61,465 nt of DNA, from positions 1-61,465 of the forward strand of contig CAMCXF010000015.1 of the NCBI GenBank assembly GCA_945883235.1. Reading direction: 5' to 3'. Below the pieces are notes generated by a model, which did not search any database, was not told the origin of the DNA, and worked only from the letters and a program-made list of their open reading frames with translations. Made by a program: the position numbers and the translations under genes. Below, in pieces: positions 25,714 to 33,276 of this stretch (the first letter of the stretch is position 1; the number at the start of each line of letters is the position of its first letter). The stretch comes from Phenylobacterium deserti. GTDB lineage: Bacteria; Pseudomonadota; Alphaproteobacteria; Caulobacterales; Caulobacteraceae.

Positions 25714-27807
25714 ATGCGTCTTGCCGCTCTCGCCGCCGCCCTCGCCGCTGTTTTCCTGATGGGCGCCGCCGTGCCGGACGATGATCCCTACTCCTGGATG
25801 GAGGAGATCGAGGGCGCTCGCGCCCTTGATTGGGCCAAGGCCGAGAACGACCGATCTCTGCCGCAACTGCAGAACGATCCGCGCTACGCTGGGCTCTATG
25901 CCGACGCGCTGAAGATCGCCACGGCGAAGGACCGGATCCCCTCTGAGGGTTTCGCTGGCGACGGATCGTTCCGGGGTTTCTGGCAGGACGCCGACCACGT
26001 TCGCGGCATCTGGCGCACCGCATCGGTGGAGAGCTACCGGGCCGGCAATCCTGATTGGAAGACGATCCTCGACATCGACGCCCTGGCCAAGGCCGAGGGT
26101 GCCAACTGGGTGTTTTCCGGCGCAAGCTGTCTGGCACCTGATGACCGCTATTGTCTGGTCCAGCTCTCGAATGGCGGCAAGGACGCCGTCGAGATCCGGG
26201 AATTCGATACGCAGACACGCCAGTTCGTCGAGGGCGGCTTCAGGTTGCCGGAAGGCAAGCATCGCATCGACTGGATCGACAGGGACACCCTGTTCGTCGC
26301 CACCGACTGGACGAAGGCCGACGTCACGACTTCTGGCTATCCGTTTATCGCAAAGATCCTGAAGCGCGGCCAACCGCTGGCGGCGGCCAGGCAGGTGTTC
26401 ACCGGCGCCCGTGACGACGGCGGCTATGGCGTGCAGCCCATCATCCTGCGCGACCCGGTCGGCAAGGTGCAGGCGGTGGTGATCTATCGGCCACTGGATA
26501 CCTTTAACGCTGAATACTACCTGCTGGACGGGGACCGCCCCCTGCGGCTGGACCTGCCGAAGAAGGTCCAGATCCAGGGGTATCTGGACGGTCGCCTGCT
26601 GGTGAGCCTGGACGAGGCGTGGGACGACAAGGGGATGAAGGAGGGCGACCTCGTTGACTTCGACATGGCCGCGGTCAGGCGCAAGCCAGGCACCCTGACG
26701 CCCGGCCTGGTCCTGCGACCTGCTGCCAACCAGGCCGTTGAGCAGGTGGCGACCACGCGGGACCGGCTGACGGTGGTGATGCTGCAGGACGTGAAGAGCC
26801 AGGTGCTGAGCTATCAACGCAAGGCCGGCCGCTGGACGTCCTCAACGCTCGACTTGCCGAAAGATGCCACCATCGACATCGCCTCGGCCTCGGATACCGA
26901 CAACCGGTTGGTGCTGAACGTTGCCAGTTTCCTGACGCCTACCGGCCAGTGGCTGGCGGATGCGACCGGCGGGGCACCTGCGAAACTCCGCGCCCTGCCG
27001 GATCGCTTCGATGCCGCGCGGTTTGTCACCGAACAGTACTGGGCCACATCGAAGGATGGCACCAGGATTCCGTATTTTGTGGTGCACGCGAAGGGCCTGA
27101 ATTTCGACGGCTCCAACCCCACCCTGCTGAACGCCTATGGCGGCTTCCAGGTCAGCCAGTCTCCGGCCTATTCGGGAACCGTCGGCAAGCTGTGGCTTGA
27201 AAAAGGCGGCGTGTTTGTGGTGGCCAATATCCGCGGCGGTGGCGAGTTCGGGCCTCGCTGGCACAACGCCGGACTGAAACTGGACCGCATGCGGGTCTAT
27301 GACGACTTCTTCGCCGTCTCCGAGGACCTGATCGCGCGCACGATCACCAATCCGAAGAAGCTGGGCATCGTCGGCGGATCCAACGGCGGTTTGCTGATGG
27401 GCGTGGCGCTGACCAAGCGGCCGGAGCTCTACAACGCCATCGTTATCCAGGTGCCGCTGTTCGACATGATCGGCTACGACCACATCGGGGCCGGCGCGTC
27501 GTGGATGGGCGAGTACGGCGACCCGAAGGTCCCGGCGGAACGCGCCATGCTGATGACCTATTCGCCCTACCAGAACCTGAAGCCCGGCCAGCCCTATCCG
27601 CGTGTCTTCATCCGCACGTCCACCAAGGACGACCGCGTCCACCCCGCCCACGCCCGCAAGGCCGCCGCGCGCCTGAAGGAATACGGCTACGACTACCTCT
27701 ACTGGGAAAACATGGATGGCGGCCACGCGGCGGCGGCCAATCTCAACGAGCGCGCGCTGGGCAGTGCGCTGGAGTTCACCTACCTCATGCAGCGGTTGAT
27801 GGATTGA
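25714..27807 (+). CDS. Prolyl oligopeptidase family serine peptidase (S9)
   Basis: This 697-residue protein has a signal peptide (AALAAALAAVFLMGAA), the S9A N-terminal sequence DDPYSWMEEIEGARALDWAKAEN, a seven-bladed beta-propeller (about 80-400) and the alpha/beta hydrolase domain. The nucleophile is in GIVGGSNGGLLMG (Ser about 556), the acid in RTSTKDDRVHPAHARK and the histidine in ENMDGGHAAAAN. It should cut short peptides after proline or a related residue in the periplasm. It lies about 7 kb before the main peptidase locus and lacks that locus's upstream motif. Confidence 0.93.
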   Translation: MRLAALAAALAAVFLMGAAVPDDDPYSWMEEIEGARALDWAKAENDRSLPQLQNDPRYAGLYADALKIATAKDRIPSEGFAGDGSFRGFWQDADHVRGIWRTASVESYRAGNPDWKTILDIDALAKAEGANWVFSGASCLAPDDRYCLVQLSNGGKDAVEIREFDTQTRQFVEGGFRLPEGKHRIDWIDRDTLFVATDWTKADVTTSGYPFIAKILKRGQPLAAARQVFTGARDDGGYGVQPIILRDPVGKVQAVVIYRPLDTFNAEYYLLDGDRPLRLDLPKKVQIQGYLDGRLLVSLDEAWDDKGMKEGDLVDFDMAAVRRKPGTLTPGLVLRPAANQAVEQVATTRDRLTVVMLQDVKSQVLSYQRKAGRWTSSTLDLPKDATIDIASASDTDNRLVLNVASFLTPTGQWLADATGGAPAKLRALPDRFDAARFVTEQYWATSKDGTRIPYFVVHAKGLNFDGSNPTLLNAYGGFQVSQSPAYSGTVGKLWLEKGGVFVVANIRGGGEFGPRWHNAGLKLDRMRVYDDFFAVSEDLIARTITNPKKLGIVGGSNGGLLMGVALTKRPELYNAIVIQVPLFDMIGYDHIGAGASWMGEYGDPKVPAERAMLMTYSPYQNLKPGQPYPRVFIRTSTKDDRVHPAHARKAAARLKEYGYDYLYWENMDGGHAAAANLNERALGSALEFTYLMQRLMD

Positions 27808-27810
27808 CGT

Positions 27811-27842
27811 CTTACCTCCCGCCGCTTCGCGGGGGAGGTGAA
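27811..27842. terminator. Hairpin between convergent genes, bidirectional terminator candidate
   Basis: The sequence TTACCTCCCGCCGCTTCGCG, continued by GGGGAGGTGAAG, folds into a stem with a TTCG-containing loop between the stops of the S9 peptidase gene and the SDR gene. Its arms resemble those of the repeat at 19531-19730. It may terminate transcription from both sides. Confidence 0.6.
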
Positions 27843-27847
27843 GAAGG

Positions 27848-28564
27848 TCACCGCACGAAACTTGCCCCGTTGATGTCCAGCACGGCACCGGTCATGGACG
27901 CGGGCGCCTCCAGGGCCAGCCAGACCGCCGCGCGCGCCACCTCCTCGGGGTCGGCCACACGGCCGAGCGGGATGTCGGCCAGCAGTTTGTCGCCACCGCG
28001 GCTGGCCAGGTATTCCTCGGCCATCCCGGTCATGGTGAAGCCGGGGCAGATCGCAAAGGCAAGGATGCCCTCGCCGGCGAACCCGCGCGCGATCGACTTG
28101 GTCATCGCCACCATCCCGGCCTTGGACGCCGCATAGTGCCAGTGGGCCGGGCTGTCGCCGCGATAGGCCGCGCGGCTGGCAATGTTGACGATCCGCCCCC
28201 CGACGCCACGTTCGCGCCAGTGCAGGATCGCGCGGCGGGAGAGGTCGGCGGCCGCTTGCAGGTTGATCTGCATGGTGCGCGCCCAGGCGGCTTGCCAGTC
28301 GGGCAGGGGCGCATCAACGGGGGTCGCCTCGAACACGCCGGCATTGTTGATCAGCACATCGATCCGGCCGTCGAGACGGGTGAGAGCTGCATCCCAGAGC
28401 CGGTCAGCGGCGGCGGGATCAGACAGGTCCGCTCCGATCACCTCTGGCCCATCCTGCCGTCCGTGACCAATCAGAAGGGCGCGATGCTTCAGGGCGTGTG
28501 TGATCGACGCGCCGATGCCGCGCGTGGAGCCGGTGACGAGGATGTTGGGAAGCGGGTTGACCAT
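27848..28564 (-). CDS. Short-chain dehydrogenase/reductase (FabG-like)
   Basis: This 238-residue classical SDR has the cofactor motif TGSTRGIGASI (about 11-21), NNAGVF (about 74-79), the catalytic Ser in NIASRAAYRG and the YAASK active-site motif, with a C-terminal LAICPGFTMT loop. It resembles 3-oxoacyl-ACP reductases and probably uses NAD(P)H. The substrate is unknown. It is the last core-like gene before the tRNA-Cys fragment. Confidence 0.9.
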   Translation of the reverse strand: MVNPLPNILVTGSTRGIGASITHALKHRALLIGHGRQDGPEVIGADLSDPAAADRLWDAALTRLDGRIDVLINNAGVFEATPVDAPLPDWQAAWARTMQINLQAAADLSRRAILHWRERGVGGRIVNIASRAAYRGDSPAHWHYAASKAGMVAMTKSIARGFAGEGILAFAICPGFTMTGMAEEYLASRGGDKLLADIPLGRVADPEEVARAAVWLALEAPASMTGAVLDINGASFVR

Positions 28565-28652
28565 GACTCCGGTTAGGGCACCGGTTCCGGATGATCAATT
28601 GCCGCAAGGTCAGTAACCAATCTGGGCGACGGACGCGGTTCCGCAATTAATT

Positions 28653-28702
28653 TGGAGGCCTGACCGGGAATCGAACCCGGGTGCGCGGATTTGCAGTCCG
28701 CA
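28653..28702 (-). tRNA. tRNA-Cys 3' half only (attachment-site remnant)
   Basis: On the minus strand the 3' half of tRNA-Cys is present: anticodon stem and loop GCGGA-CTGCAAA-TCCGC (anticodon GCA), T arm CCCGGGTTCGATTCCCGG, acceptor strand TCAGGCC, discriminator T and CCA. Upstream of the anticodon stem the sequence is AT-rich with no D arm and no matching GGCCTGA acceptor strand, so this cannot be a working tRNA. It is the copy left at the far end of an integrated element. Confidence 0.88.
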
Positions 28703-28825
28703 ATTCCACATTGATATAATTGATAATTTCGGCGCCGTGTCGCATCCTTGTCGCGCAGAGAGTTTTGCGACGCAAATTCCAGGAGCGGTGGAATGCTGGC
28801 TGCGGCGAGCTAGCCGCCCGCGATC

Positions 28826-30022
28826 TCAGGCGAGAAGCGCCCGCTCAGCGGCGGCCATTTCCTCCCCGTCGTCGCCAGTCGGAAACAGATGACCGTAGAC
28901 GTCGGAAGTCATCACGACACTCGCATGGCCCATGCGCTCCTGTACGAGATTGAGCGGCAGGCCGAGCCCGCCGTCTGCTAGGCGGTTGATGCACCAACTG
29001 GCGTAGAAATGCCGCAGGGCGTGTAGGCCGGTGTATTTCGCCGCGGGGATCGGTGCGCCTTCCTTATCGACCTCGCCGGTGTCAATCGTGATGCCAGCTC
29101 GGATCTGGGCAGGGATAAGGCCACGGCTGCGAATGGCGTGGTGGCTTTCAACGCCACCCGCCGCGTTTGGGAACGCCAGGCCAAGCTCGCCCTTCGGACA
29201 TGCCAGGCGCCACTCCTTGAGCGCGTTGGCGACAAGGGGAGGGAGGGGCACGGTGCGCTCGCCGCTTTCCGACTTCGGGGCGCCGATGTCGTTGAAGCGA
29301 TCAGCGCGCTGCTCAACCCGCAACTCGCGCCGATCTAGATCTAGATCCGACCAGCGCAGGCCGCGCAACTCCGACGCACGCAGGCCGGTGAAGATGGCCG
29401 TGAGCAAGATAGGCCGCCAGCGGCCCTCCAGCGCGCCCACGATGGCCTTGATCTCATCTGTGCGTGGTATGTGGACCCCGACCCGCAGCTTGCCCTTCTG
29501 ACGCCGCTCAGCGCAGCGTTCCTTGCCCCCGCGGCGAACGCGCACGTCCCTCACCGGGTTGCGGGCCGTCAAGCCGCGCTCCTGGGCGTCGGCGATCATG
29601 GTTCCGAGGCTGACGAGAACCTTGCGGATCATGGCAGGCGACCGACCTTCAGTCCGAAGCGTATCCTCAAACTCCCGGATCGAAGGGATGCTTAGGCTCG
29701 ATAGTTTCCACGATCCAATAAAGGGGTCGATATGCAGCCGCTTGTGCTGGCCGTATTGTGCCACCGTGGTGCGCTCCAGCCCAGCCGCCTCTGCTGTAGC
29801 GATCCACATCGCGCCGGCGGACTTGACGGTGACGCTGACGCTATCCGCGACGTGCACGCCGTCCCGGATCTCGACTGTGGCGGCAGCGGCGAAGGCATCG
29901 GCCTCGCGCTTTCGGGGGAACGTCTTGAGCCGACGCACGCCCTTGGCGTCGGTGTAGTTGACAACCCAGCCCTCGCGAACTTCACCCTTCGCGGTTGTCC
30001 ACTGGCGTTTGCGGACGCTCAT
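28826..30022 (-). CDS. Tyrosine recombinase integrase of the tRNA-Cys element
   Basis: This 398-residue phage-type integrase has an N-terminal arm-binding region (VNYTDAKGVRRLKTFPRKREAD), a SAM-like core-binding domain and a catalytic domain with Arg (TGLRASELRGL), Lys (KSESGERTVPL), HxxR (HALRHFYASW), His (MGHASVVMT) and Tyr (DVYGHLF). It lies about 120 bp from the tRNA-Cys fragment and reads toward it. The start overlaps the stop of the ribbon-helix-helix gene by 4 bp. Confidence 0.93.
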   Translation of the reverse strand: MSVRKRQWTTAKGEVREGWVVNYTDAKGVRRLKTFPRKREADAFAAAATVEIRDGVHVADSVSVTVKSAGAMWIATAEAAGLERTTVAQYGQHKRLHIDPFIGSWKLSSLSIPSIREFEDTLRTEGRSPAMIRKVLVSLGTMIADAQERGLTARNPVRDVRVRRGGKERCAERRQKGKLRVGVHIPRTDEIKAIVGALEGRWRPILLTAIFTGLRASELRGLRWSDLDLDRRELRVEQRADRFNDIGAPKSESGERTVPLPPLVANALKEWRLACPKGELGLAFPNAAGGVESHHAIRSRGLIPAQIRAGITIDTGEVDKEGAPIPAAKYTGLHALRHFYASWCINRLADGGLGLPLNLVQERMGHASVVMTSDVYGHLFPTGDDGEEMAAAERALLA

Positions 30023-30318
30023 TCGCCCACCCGCTCTCTGACGAGCCGCTCGAGGTTCCCCATCCGCTCGATCATGTCGGTCATCTGGTCAACTGTGATT
30101 TGGCCTTTAGTCGTCTGCTGGATCTGCTCCGTCTCTCGGAGCAGCCCCTGCTCCATTAGCCACGCAGCTTCCTGAGATTGCGTGCGCCCGTTGGCGGCCG
30201 CACGCTGGGTCAGCCACGCCTTTACCTCTGGAGTGACCAGCACGCCGAGCGAGACCTTGGTTGCTCCCGGTGCCGGCGGCTTGGTGGGGCGGCCCCTCCG
30301 TTTCGGTTCATTCGCCAT
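30019..30318 (-). CDS. Ribbon-helix-helix-like regulator
   Basis: This 99-residue protein has a basic start (RRGRPTKPPAPGATKVSLGV) and an RHH-like core, VSLGVLVTPEVKAWLTQRAAANGRTQSQEAAWLMEQGL (about 22-59), then a coiled tail. It is co-transcribed with the integrase, overlapping it by 4 bp. Two matching palindromes lie just upstream, between it and the divergent genes, so it may repress both directions. The DNA target is inferred, not known. Confidence 0.7.
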   Translation of the reverse strand: MANEPKRRGRPTKPPAPGATKVSLGVLVTPEVKAWLTQRAAANGRTQSQEAAWLMEQGLLRETEQIQQTTKGQITVDQMTDMIERMGNLERLVRERVGE

Positions 30319-30342
30319 GTTTTTGTCCCTGCTTCGATTTAT

Positions 30343-30361
30343 TTTCTAGCACTATTAGAAA
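30343..30361. promoter_or_regulatory. Operator copy 1: TTTCTA-N7-TAGAAA
   Basis: TTTCTAGCACTATTAGAAA lies 24 bp upstream of the ribbon-helix-helix start codon. The same half sites and spacing recur at 30391-30409. Paired operators in a divergent promoter region suggest a lysogeny-like switch. Confidence 0.6.
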
Positions 30362-30390
30362 AGACTTGGCAATCCCCACAAACCGCTTCA

Positions 30391-30409
30391 TTTCTAGGAT
30401 TCTTAGAAA
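30391..30409. promoter_or_regulatory. Operator copy 2: TTTCTA-N7-TAGAAA
   Basis: TTTCTAGGATTCTTAGAAA ends just before the ribosome site (AGGAG) of the gene at 30422, so a bound repressor would block that gene. The centres of the two copies are 48 bp apart. Confidence 0.6.
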
Positions 30410-30421
30410 TAGGAGACGGCG

Positions 30422-30613
30422 ATGGACCATCCACTTAGTGGCGATCTCTGCTGGGGCGCAGACGCGATCGCGAAAGAAATCGGGCGCAGCCGCCAGGCAA
30501 CGTTCCATCTGCTCGCGATCGGAGAGCTTCCGGCGAAGAAGGTCGGCGGGCGCTGGTGCGCTTCGCGGAGCCGCTTGAAGGCCCTGTTCCTCGAAGACGT
30601 GCAGGCTGCCTAA
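30422..30613 (+). CDS. Small excisionase-like DNA-binding protein
   Basis: This 63-residue protein reads CWGADAIAKEIGRSRQATFHLLAIGELPAKKVGGRWCASRSRLKALF, a MerR-like winged helix of the excisionase/AlpA type. A good ribosome site AGGAG precedes the ATG. It is the first gene rightward from the divergent control region and probably governs excision or early genes. Confidence 0.75.
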   Translation: MDHPLSGDLCWGADAIAKEIGRSRQATFHLLAIGELPAKKVGGRWCASRSRLKALFLEDVQAA

Positions 30614-30770
30614 GTCATGGCACCATCAGCAGAAAGGGCCGCCGCAGCGTCACGGCGTCTGCGGCGCTTGCGGCCTTCCCGGGCGCGGCAATGACCGATT
30701 ACGCCATCGGATTGCTGGCCGCGAACCGCGCCAGTTGCCGGCCGGACGTCCGAAGCCAGGCGGTGGCTCC

Positions 30771-31025
30771 ATGAAGGCCGCGACCCTGATCGAACGCCTT
30801 CCGGTGGCCGGTGGCTACCTCACCGTCACACTCAGCGACCACCGGGCACCGCTGATTGTCGAGGTGCGGGCGTTCTCCGACATCACGGTGATCGGCGGGA
30901 TCCAGACATCCACCGGCCACGGTCTGCCCTTCACCTTGGACGTTCTGCCTGGTCTGATCGACGCCCTGCAGAGCGCCTTGGCGGAAGCTGAGCGGCGGGG
31001 ATTGGCCGAGGGGGGCGGCGAATGA
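30771..31025 (+). CDS. Element hypothetical protein (84 aa)
   Basis: Using ATG at 30771 the protein has 84 residues with alternating beta-type segments (GGYLTVTLSDHRAPLIVEVRAFSDITVIGG) and a C-terminal helix (LPGLIDALQSALAEAERRG). No family recognised. Its stop overlaps the start of the next gene by 4 bp, placing it in the operon that ends with the RepA-like ATPase. Confidence 0.5.
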   Translation: MKAATLIERLPVAGGYLTVTLSDHRAPLIVEVRAFSDITVIGGIQTSTGHGLPFTLDVLPGLIDALQSALAEAERRGLAEGGGE

Positions 31026-31297
31026 GCGCGTCGCTTCCTCCGCTGCCCGCCGGTGCCTTTGCGGACTTCCTGTTGAACCGCCCGGGCGGCGCCAGCCTGG
31101 CCGATGAACTTGTCGATAGGTTCCCCACGATCCTGCGCTTCGACGTGTTCCTGGGCATCGCGCTCGCCTGGACCATCCGCGATGCGGACCTGGTCGCTAG
31201 CTTCATCGAGATCCGAGACCTGCGCCGCCAGCTGGAGGGTGCCTGCCATGAGATCGAGACACTCCAACGCCAACCCGAACAGCGGAGCGCCGCATGA
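31022..31297 (+). CDS. Element hypothetical protein (91 aa)
   Basis: This 91-residue, mainly helical protein (LPAGAFADFLLNRPGGASLADELVDRF...SFIEIRDLRRQLEGACHEIETLQ) ends in a coiled-coil-like stretch. No family recognised. It overlaps both neighbours by 4 bp (ATGA), which supports coupled translation with the ATPase gene that follows. Confidence 0.5.
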   Translation: MSASLPPLPAGAFADFLLNRPGGASLADELVDRFPTILRFDVFLGIALAWTIRDADLVASFIEIRDLRRQLEGACHEIETLQRQPEQRSAA

Positions 31298-32370
31298 CCG
31301 CCGTCCAGAGCCCAGAGGAACCTATTGGCGGGCCCCGCATGTTCTCGGCCGCCGAGTTTGCCGGCCGGGCGATCAAGCCGCGCCCGATGCTTGTTCCCGG
31401 TTTCATACCCGGTAATCAAGTCGCGTCGATTGACGGCGACGGCGGTGCCGGTAAGTCGACCATCGGTATTCAACTATGCGCGAGCGCCGCCTCCGGCCAG
31501 CCGTGGCTTGGTCAAACGGTCAAGCGTGGCCCGGCAATCTATCTGGCCTCCGAGGATGACAAAGACGAGATCCAGTGCCGTCTCGAAGAGATCTGCGTCG
31601 ACCTGAAGATCGGCTTGCACAACGTCGCGGATATGAAGATCTGGCCGTTGGCGACAGAAGATCCGGCGCTCTTTATACCAGGACACAACGACACCCTGCA
31701 GCCGACGGCCCGCTGGGCTCAGTTGCAGGCCCATGTCGACCGCGTCAAGCCGGTCGTGCTCGTGCTCGACTCCCGCGCTGACGTGTTCGGCGGTAACGAG
31801 ATCAGCCGCGCTCAGACCCGGGGATTCATCGCGATGCTCCGCAAGATGGCTGTGTCGCAGGGCGTCGCCGTTGTCCTCTTGGGCCATCCCAGCGTTAGCG
31901 GCATGGCGTCGGGCTCCGGCTCGTCAGGTTCGACGCATTGGCGAAATGCCGTGCGCGCTGGACTCTATCTGAAATACGCAGAGGACCGAGACGCTAACCC
32001 CAACCTTAGAGTGCTCGAGTTGGTGAAGGCCAATTACAGCGCCACAGGCCTCTCGCTCACCATCCGCTGGTCAGCCGGTGCGTTTGTGTTTGAGGAGGGC
32101 GGGGTAAGCACGAAGCCGAAGCTCGCCGCGTCAGCCGTCGACGAGACGTTCATGCGCCTGCTGGTCGAGTACAGCGCACAGGGCCGACCGCTTTCCGACC
32201 TCGGGGGCCGCAACTATGCGCCCGCCCTATTCGCCAAGGACCCGGAGAGAAATGGCGCCACCAAAGTAGCCTTCGCCAGCGCCATGACGCGCCTGTTCAG
32301 GGCCGGCCGCATCATAGGCACAGAGTCCGGTCCGCCCACTCGGCGCCGCCGGGAATTGCGCCCCGCATGA
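31294..32370 (+). CDS. RepA-like AAA ATPase / helicase (AAA_25)
   Basis: This 358-residue RecA-fold ATPase has Walker A DGDGGAGKSTIGIQL (about 48-62), Walker B VVLVLDSRADVFGG (about 151-164) and HPSVSGMASGSGSSGSTHW, the loop typical of RepA-type replicative helicases of plasmids and mobile elements. The C-terminal part carries a probable small winged-helix. It should unwind DNA at the element's origin. Iteron-like repeats follow directly. Confidence 0.85.
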   Translation: MTAVQSPEEPIGGPRMFSAAEFAGRAIKPRPMLVPGFIPGNQVASIDGDGGAGKSTIGIQLCASAASGQPWLGQTVKRGPAIYLASEDDKDEIQCRLEEICVDLKIGLHNVADMKIWPLATEDPALFIPGHNDTLQPTARWAQLQAHVDRVKPVVLVLDSRADVFGGNEISRAQTRGFIAMLRKMAVSQGVAVVLLGHPSVSGMASGSGSSGSTHWRNAVRAGLYLKYAEDRDANPNLRVLELVKANYSATGLSLTIRWSAGAFVFEEGGVSTKPKLAASAVDETFMRLLVEYSAQGRPLSDLGGRNYAPALFAKDPERNGATKVAFASAMTRLFRAGRIIGTESGPPTRRRRELRPA

Positions 32371-32606
32371 CCTACGAACGCCCTACGATCGCCGATTTTG
32401 GGCCTACGAGCGCCCTTCGATCCCCCATGCGATCGGCCTACGAACGGCTACGAACGCCCTACGATCCCCCCTACGATCACACCCCCCATACCCCCTATGG
32501 GCTACGCGCCCCCTTTGGCGGGGCCGCGCCCATAAAGGCTGGGACCTCGATTGCTAGGCTAGGCACCCCCCCGGGGGTGGGTAAATCGCTCCGGCGAACC
32601 GCCTGA
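32367..32606 (+). CDS. Short ORF over iteron-like repeats
   Basis: This 79-codon frame overlaps the ATPase gene by 4 bp. Its first half (TYERPTIADFGPTSALRS...YERLRTPYDPPYDHTPHTPY) is repetitive because the DNA beneath it is a repeat array. The composition is not that of a folded protein. It may be translated by coupling, but the DNA repeats are probably what is selected. Confidence 0.35.
   Translation: MTYERPTIADFGPTSALRSPMRSAYERLRTPYDPPYDHTPHTPYGLRAPFGGAAPIKAGTSIARLGTPPGVGKSLRRTA
32372..32466. repeat. Iteron-like 19-bp direct repeats, replication-origin candidate
   Basis: CTACGAACGCCCTACGATC occurs perfectly at 32372-32390 and 32448-32466, and with two mismatches at 32404-32422. Further partial copies (CTACGAACGG, CTACGATCAC) adjoin. 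The array begins at the very end of the RepA-like gene, a usual place for iterons of an origin. Confidence 0.6.
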
Positions 32607-32639
32607 AGACCGGTTGGGAAGTCACGTTTGAACGCTAAC

Positions 32640-32714
32640 TCATGAAATCCCCGACCCGCTAGCCTGAAAGACCGTCTTGGCCAGATCGAGCCCGATTATG
32701 CTAACTTCACCCAC
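32640..32714 (-). pseudogene. Truncated IS110-family transposase (N-terminus)
   Basis: On the minus strand GTG at 32714 opens GEVSIIGLDLAKTVFQA, the start of IS110/IS1111 transposases with the first catalytic Asp in GLDLAK. After about 18 codons similarity ends and a stop follows at 32640. An AAAGGAGG ribosome site precedes the start. The fragment cannot be active. Confidence 0.8.
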
Positions 32715-32850
32715 GGACGCCTCCTTTGCAGTGGTGTGTTTCAACACCTTCACTTTGGCACTTAGATGCCTCCAGGGGGCGTCCACCCCATCGCTTACGG
32801 ACAGAGACGCCAGGACAAAGAACGAGCCAGCCGCGCTCGAATTGCAGATC
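32715..32850 (-). mobile_element. Left non-coding end of an IS110-type element (remnant)
   Basis: This is the region upstream of the truncated transposase. It contains the hairpin GGTGTTGAAACACACC and the block ATGGGGTGGACGCCCCCTGG, which belong to the IS leader. In IS110-group elements this end encodes the bridge RNA, so a relic of that RNA may be present. The exact outer border is not visible. Confidence 0.5.
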
Positions 32851-33276
32851 AGCGCCAGCCAGTGACGCGGGCGTGGGGCCAGACCAGGGGGGGCCTAAAA
32901 GGCTGCGGGGGATTTCGCAGCGGACCGCCTTGGGTAAGACGCGGAGATTTTATTTCGTCCAGCCCTCGGATCCTCTGGCTCCAGTCCAGAGTGAGCTGAA
33001 TATCCATCTAACTAACGGAATAAACGTGGGAAAACTCTTATGTGGCTTAAGTTCTCGCACTTGGATGTAATGTTTTCCTAAAGCTGCCCGCCAGGTGAGT
33101 GCCTGTTTAGGTCCCGTGCGCAGCATTGGCGGGCAGGCTAACCCTTGCTTCTCTCTAGGAATGGCCGTGCGGCCAGGATGGTGCCACCCGTCAGGGTGGG
33201 CATGGTCAACGGCAGCACGTCCCCGGCCTTGCCCTGGAGAAGAACTGCGGGGCGCGGCGCGAAAGCGCCAGGCGCA
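32851..33276. other. Gene-free stretch at the element/peptidase-locus border
   Basis: No convincing gene is visible. The middle (about 32940-33080) is AT-richer. A perfect 10-bp inverted repeat, CTGCCCGCCA (33084-33093) and TGGCGGGCAG (33127-33136), encloses a 33-base loop and could mark a structured RNA or terminator. Short frames here have no recognisable content. Confidence 0.5.

Larger units (their letters stand above)
28653..32850. mobile_element. Integrative element or island at tRNA-Cys (right end not found)
   Basis: The left end is the tRNA-Cys 3' fragment followed by an integrase gene. Element genes extend to the RepA-like ATPase and the small ORF ending at 32606, then an IS110-family remnant. 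The end coordinate given here is only where recognisable element genes stop. No intact tRNA-Cys or second copy of the 50-bp att segment is seen up to 61465, so the true right boundary may lie beyond the window. Confidence 0.65.

Noticed and set aside
25714..28564. A lasso-peptide locus around the S9 peptidase
   Set aside because: No precursor, B protein or asparagine-synthetase-like C protein, and no adjacent TonB receptor, was found.
30691..30774. 27-codon frame MTDYAIGLLAANRASCRPDV... between element genes
   Set aside because: It overlaps the next start by 4 bp but is very short, has no clear ribosome site and no recognisable content.
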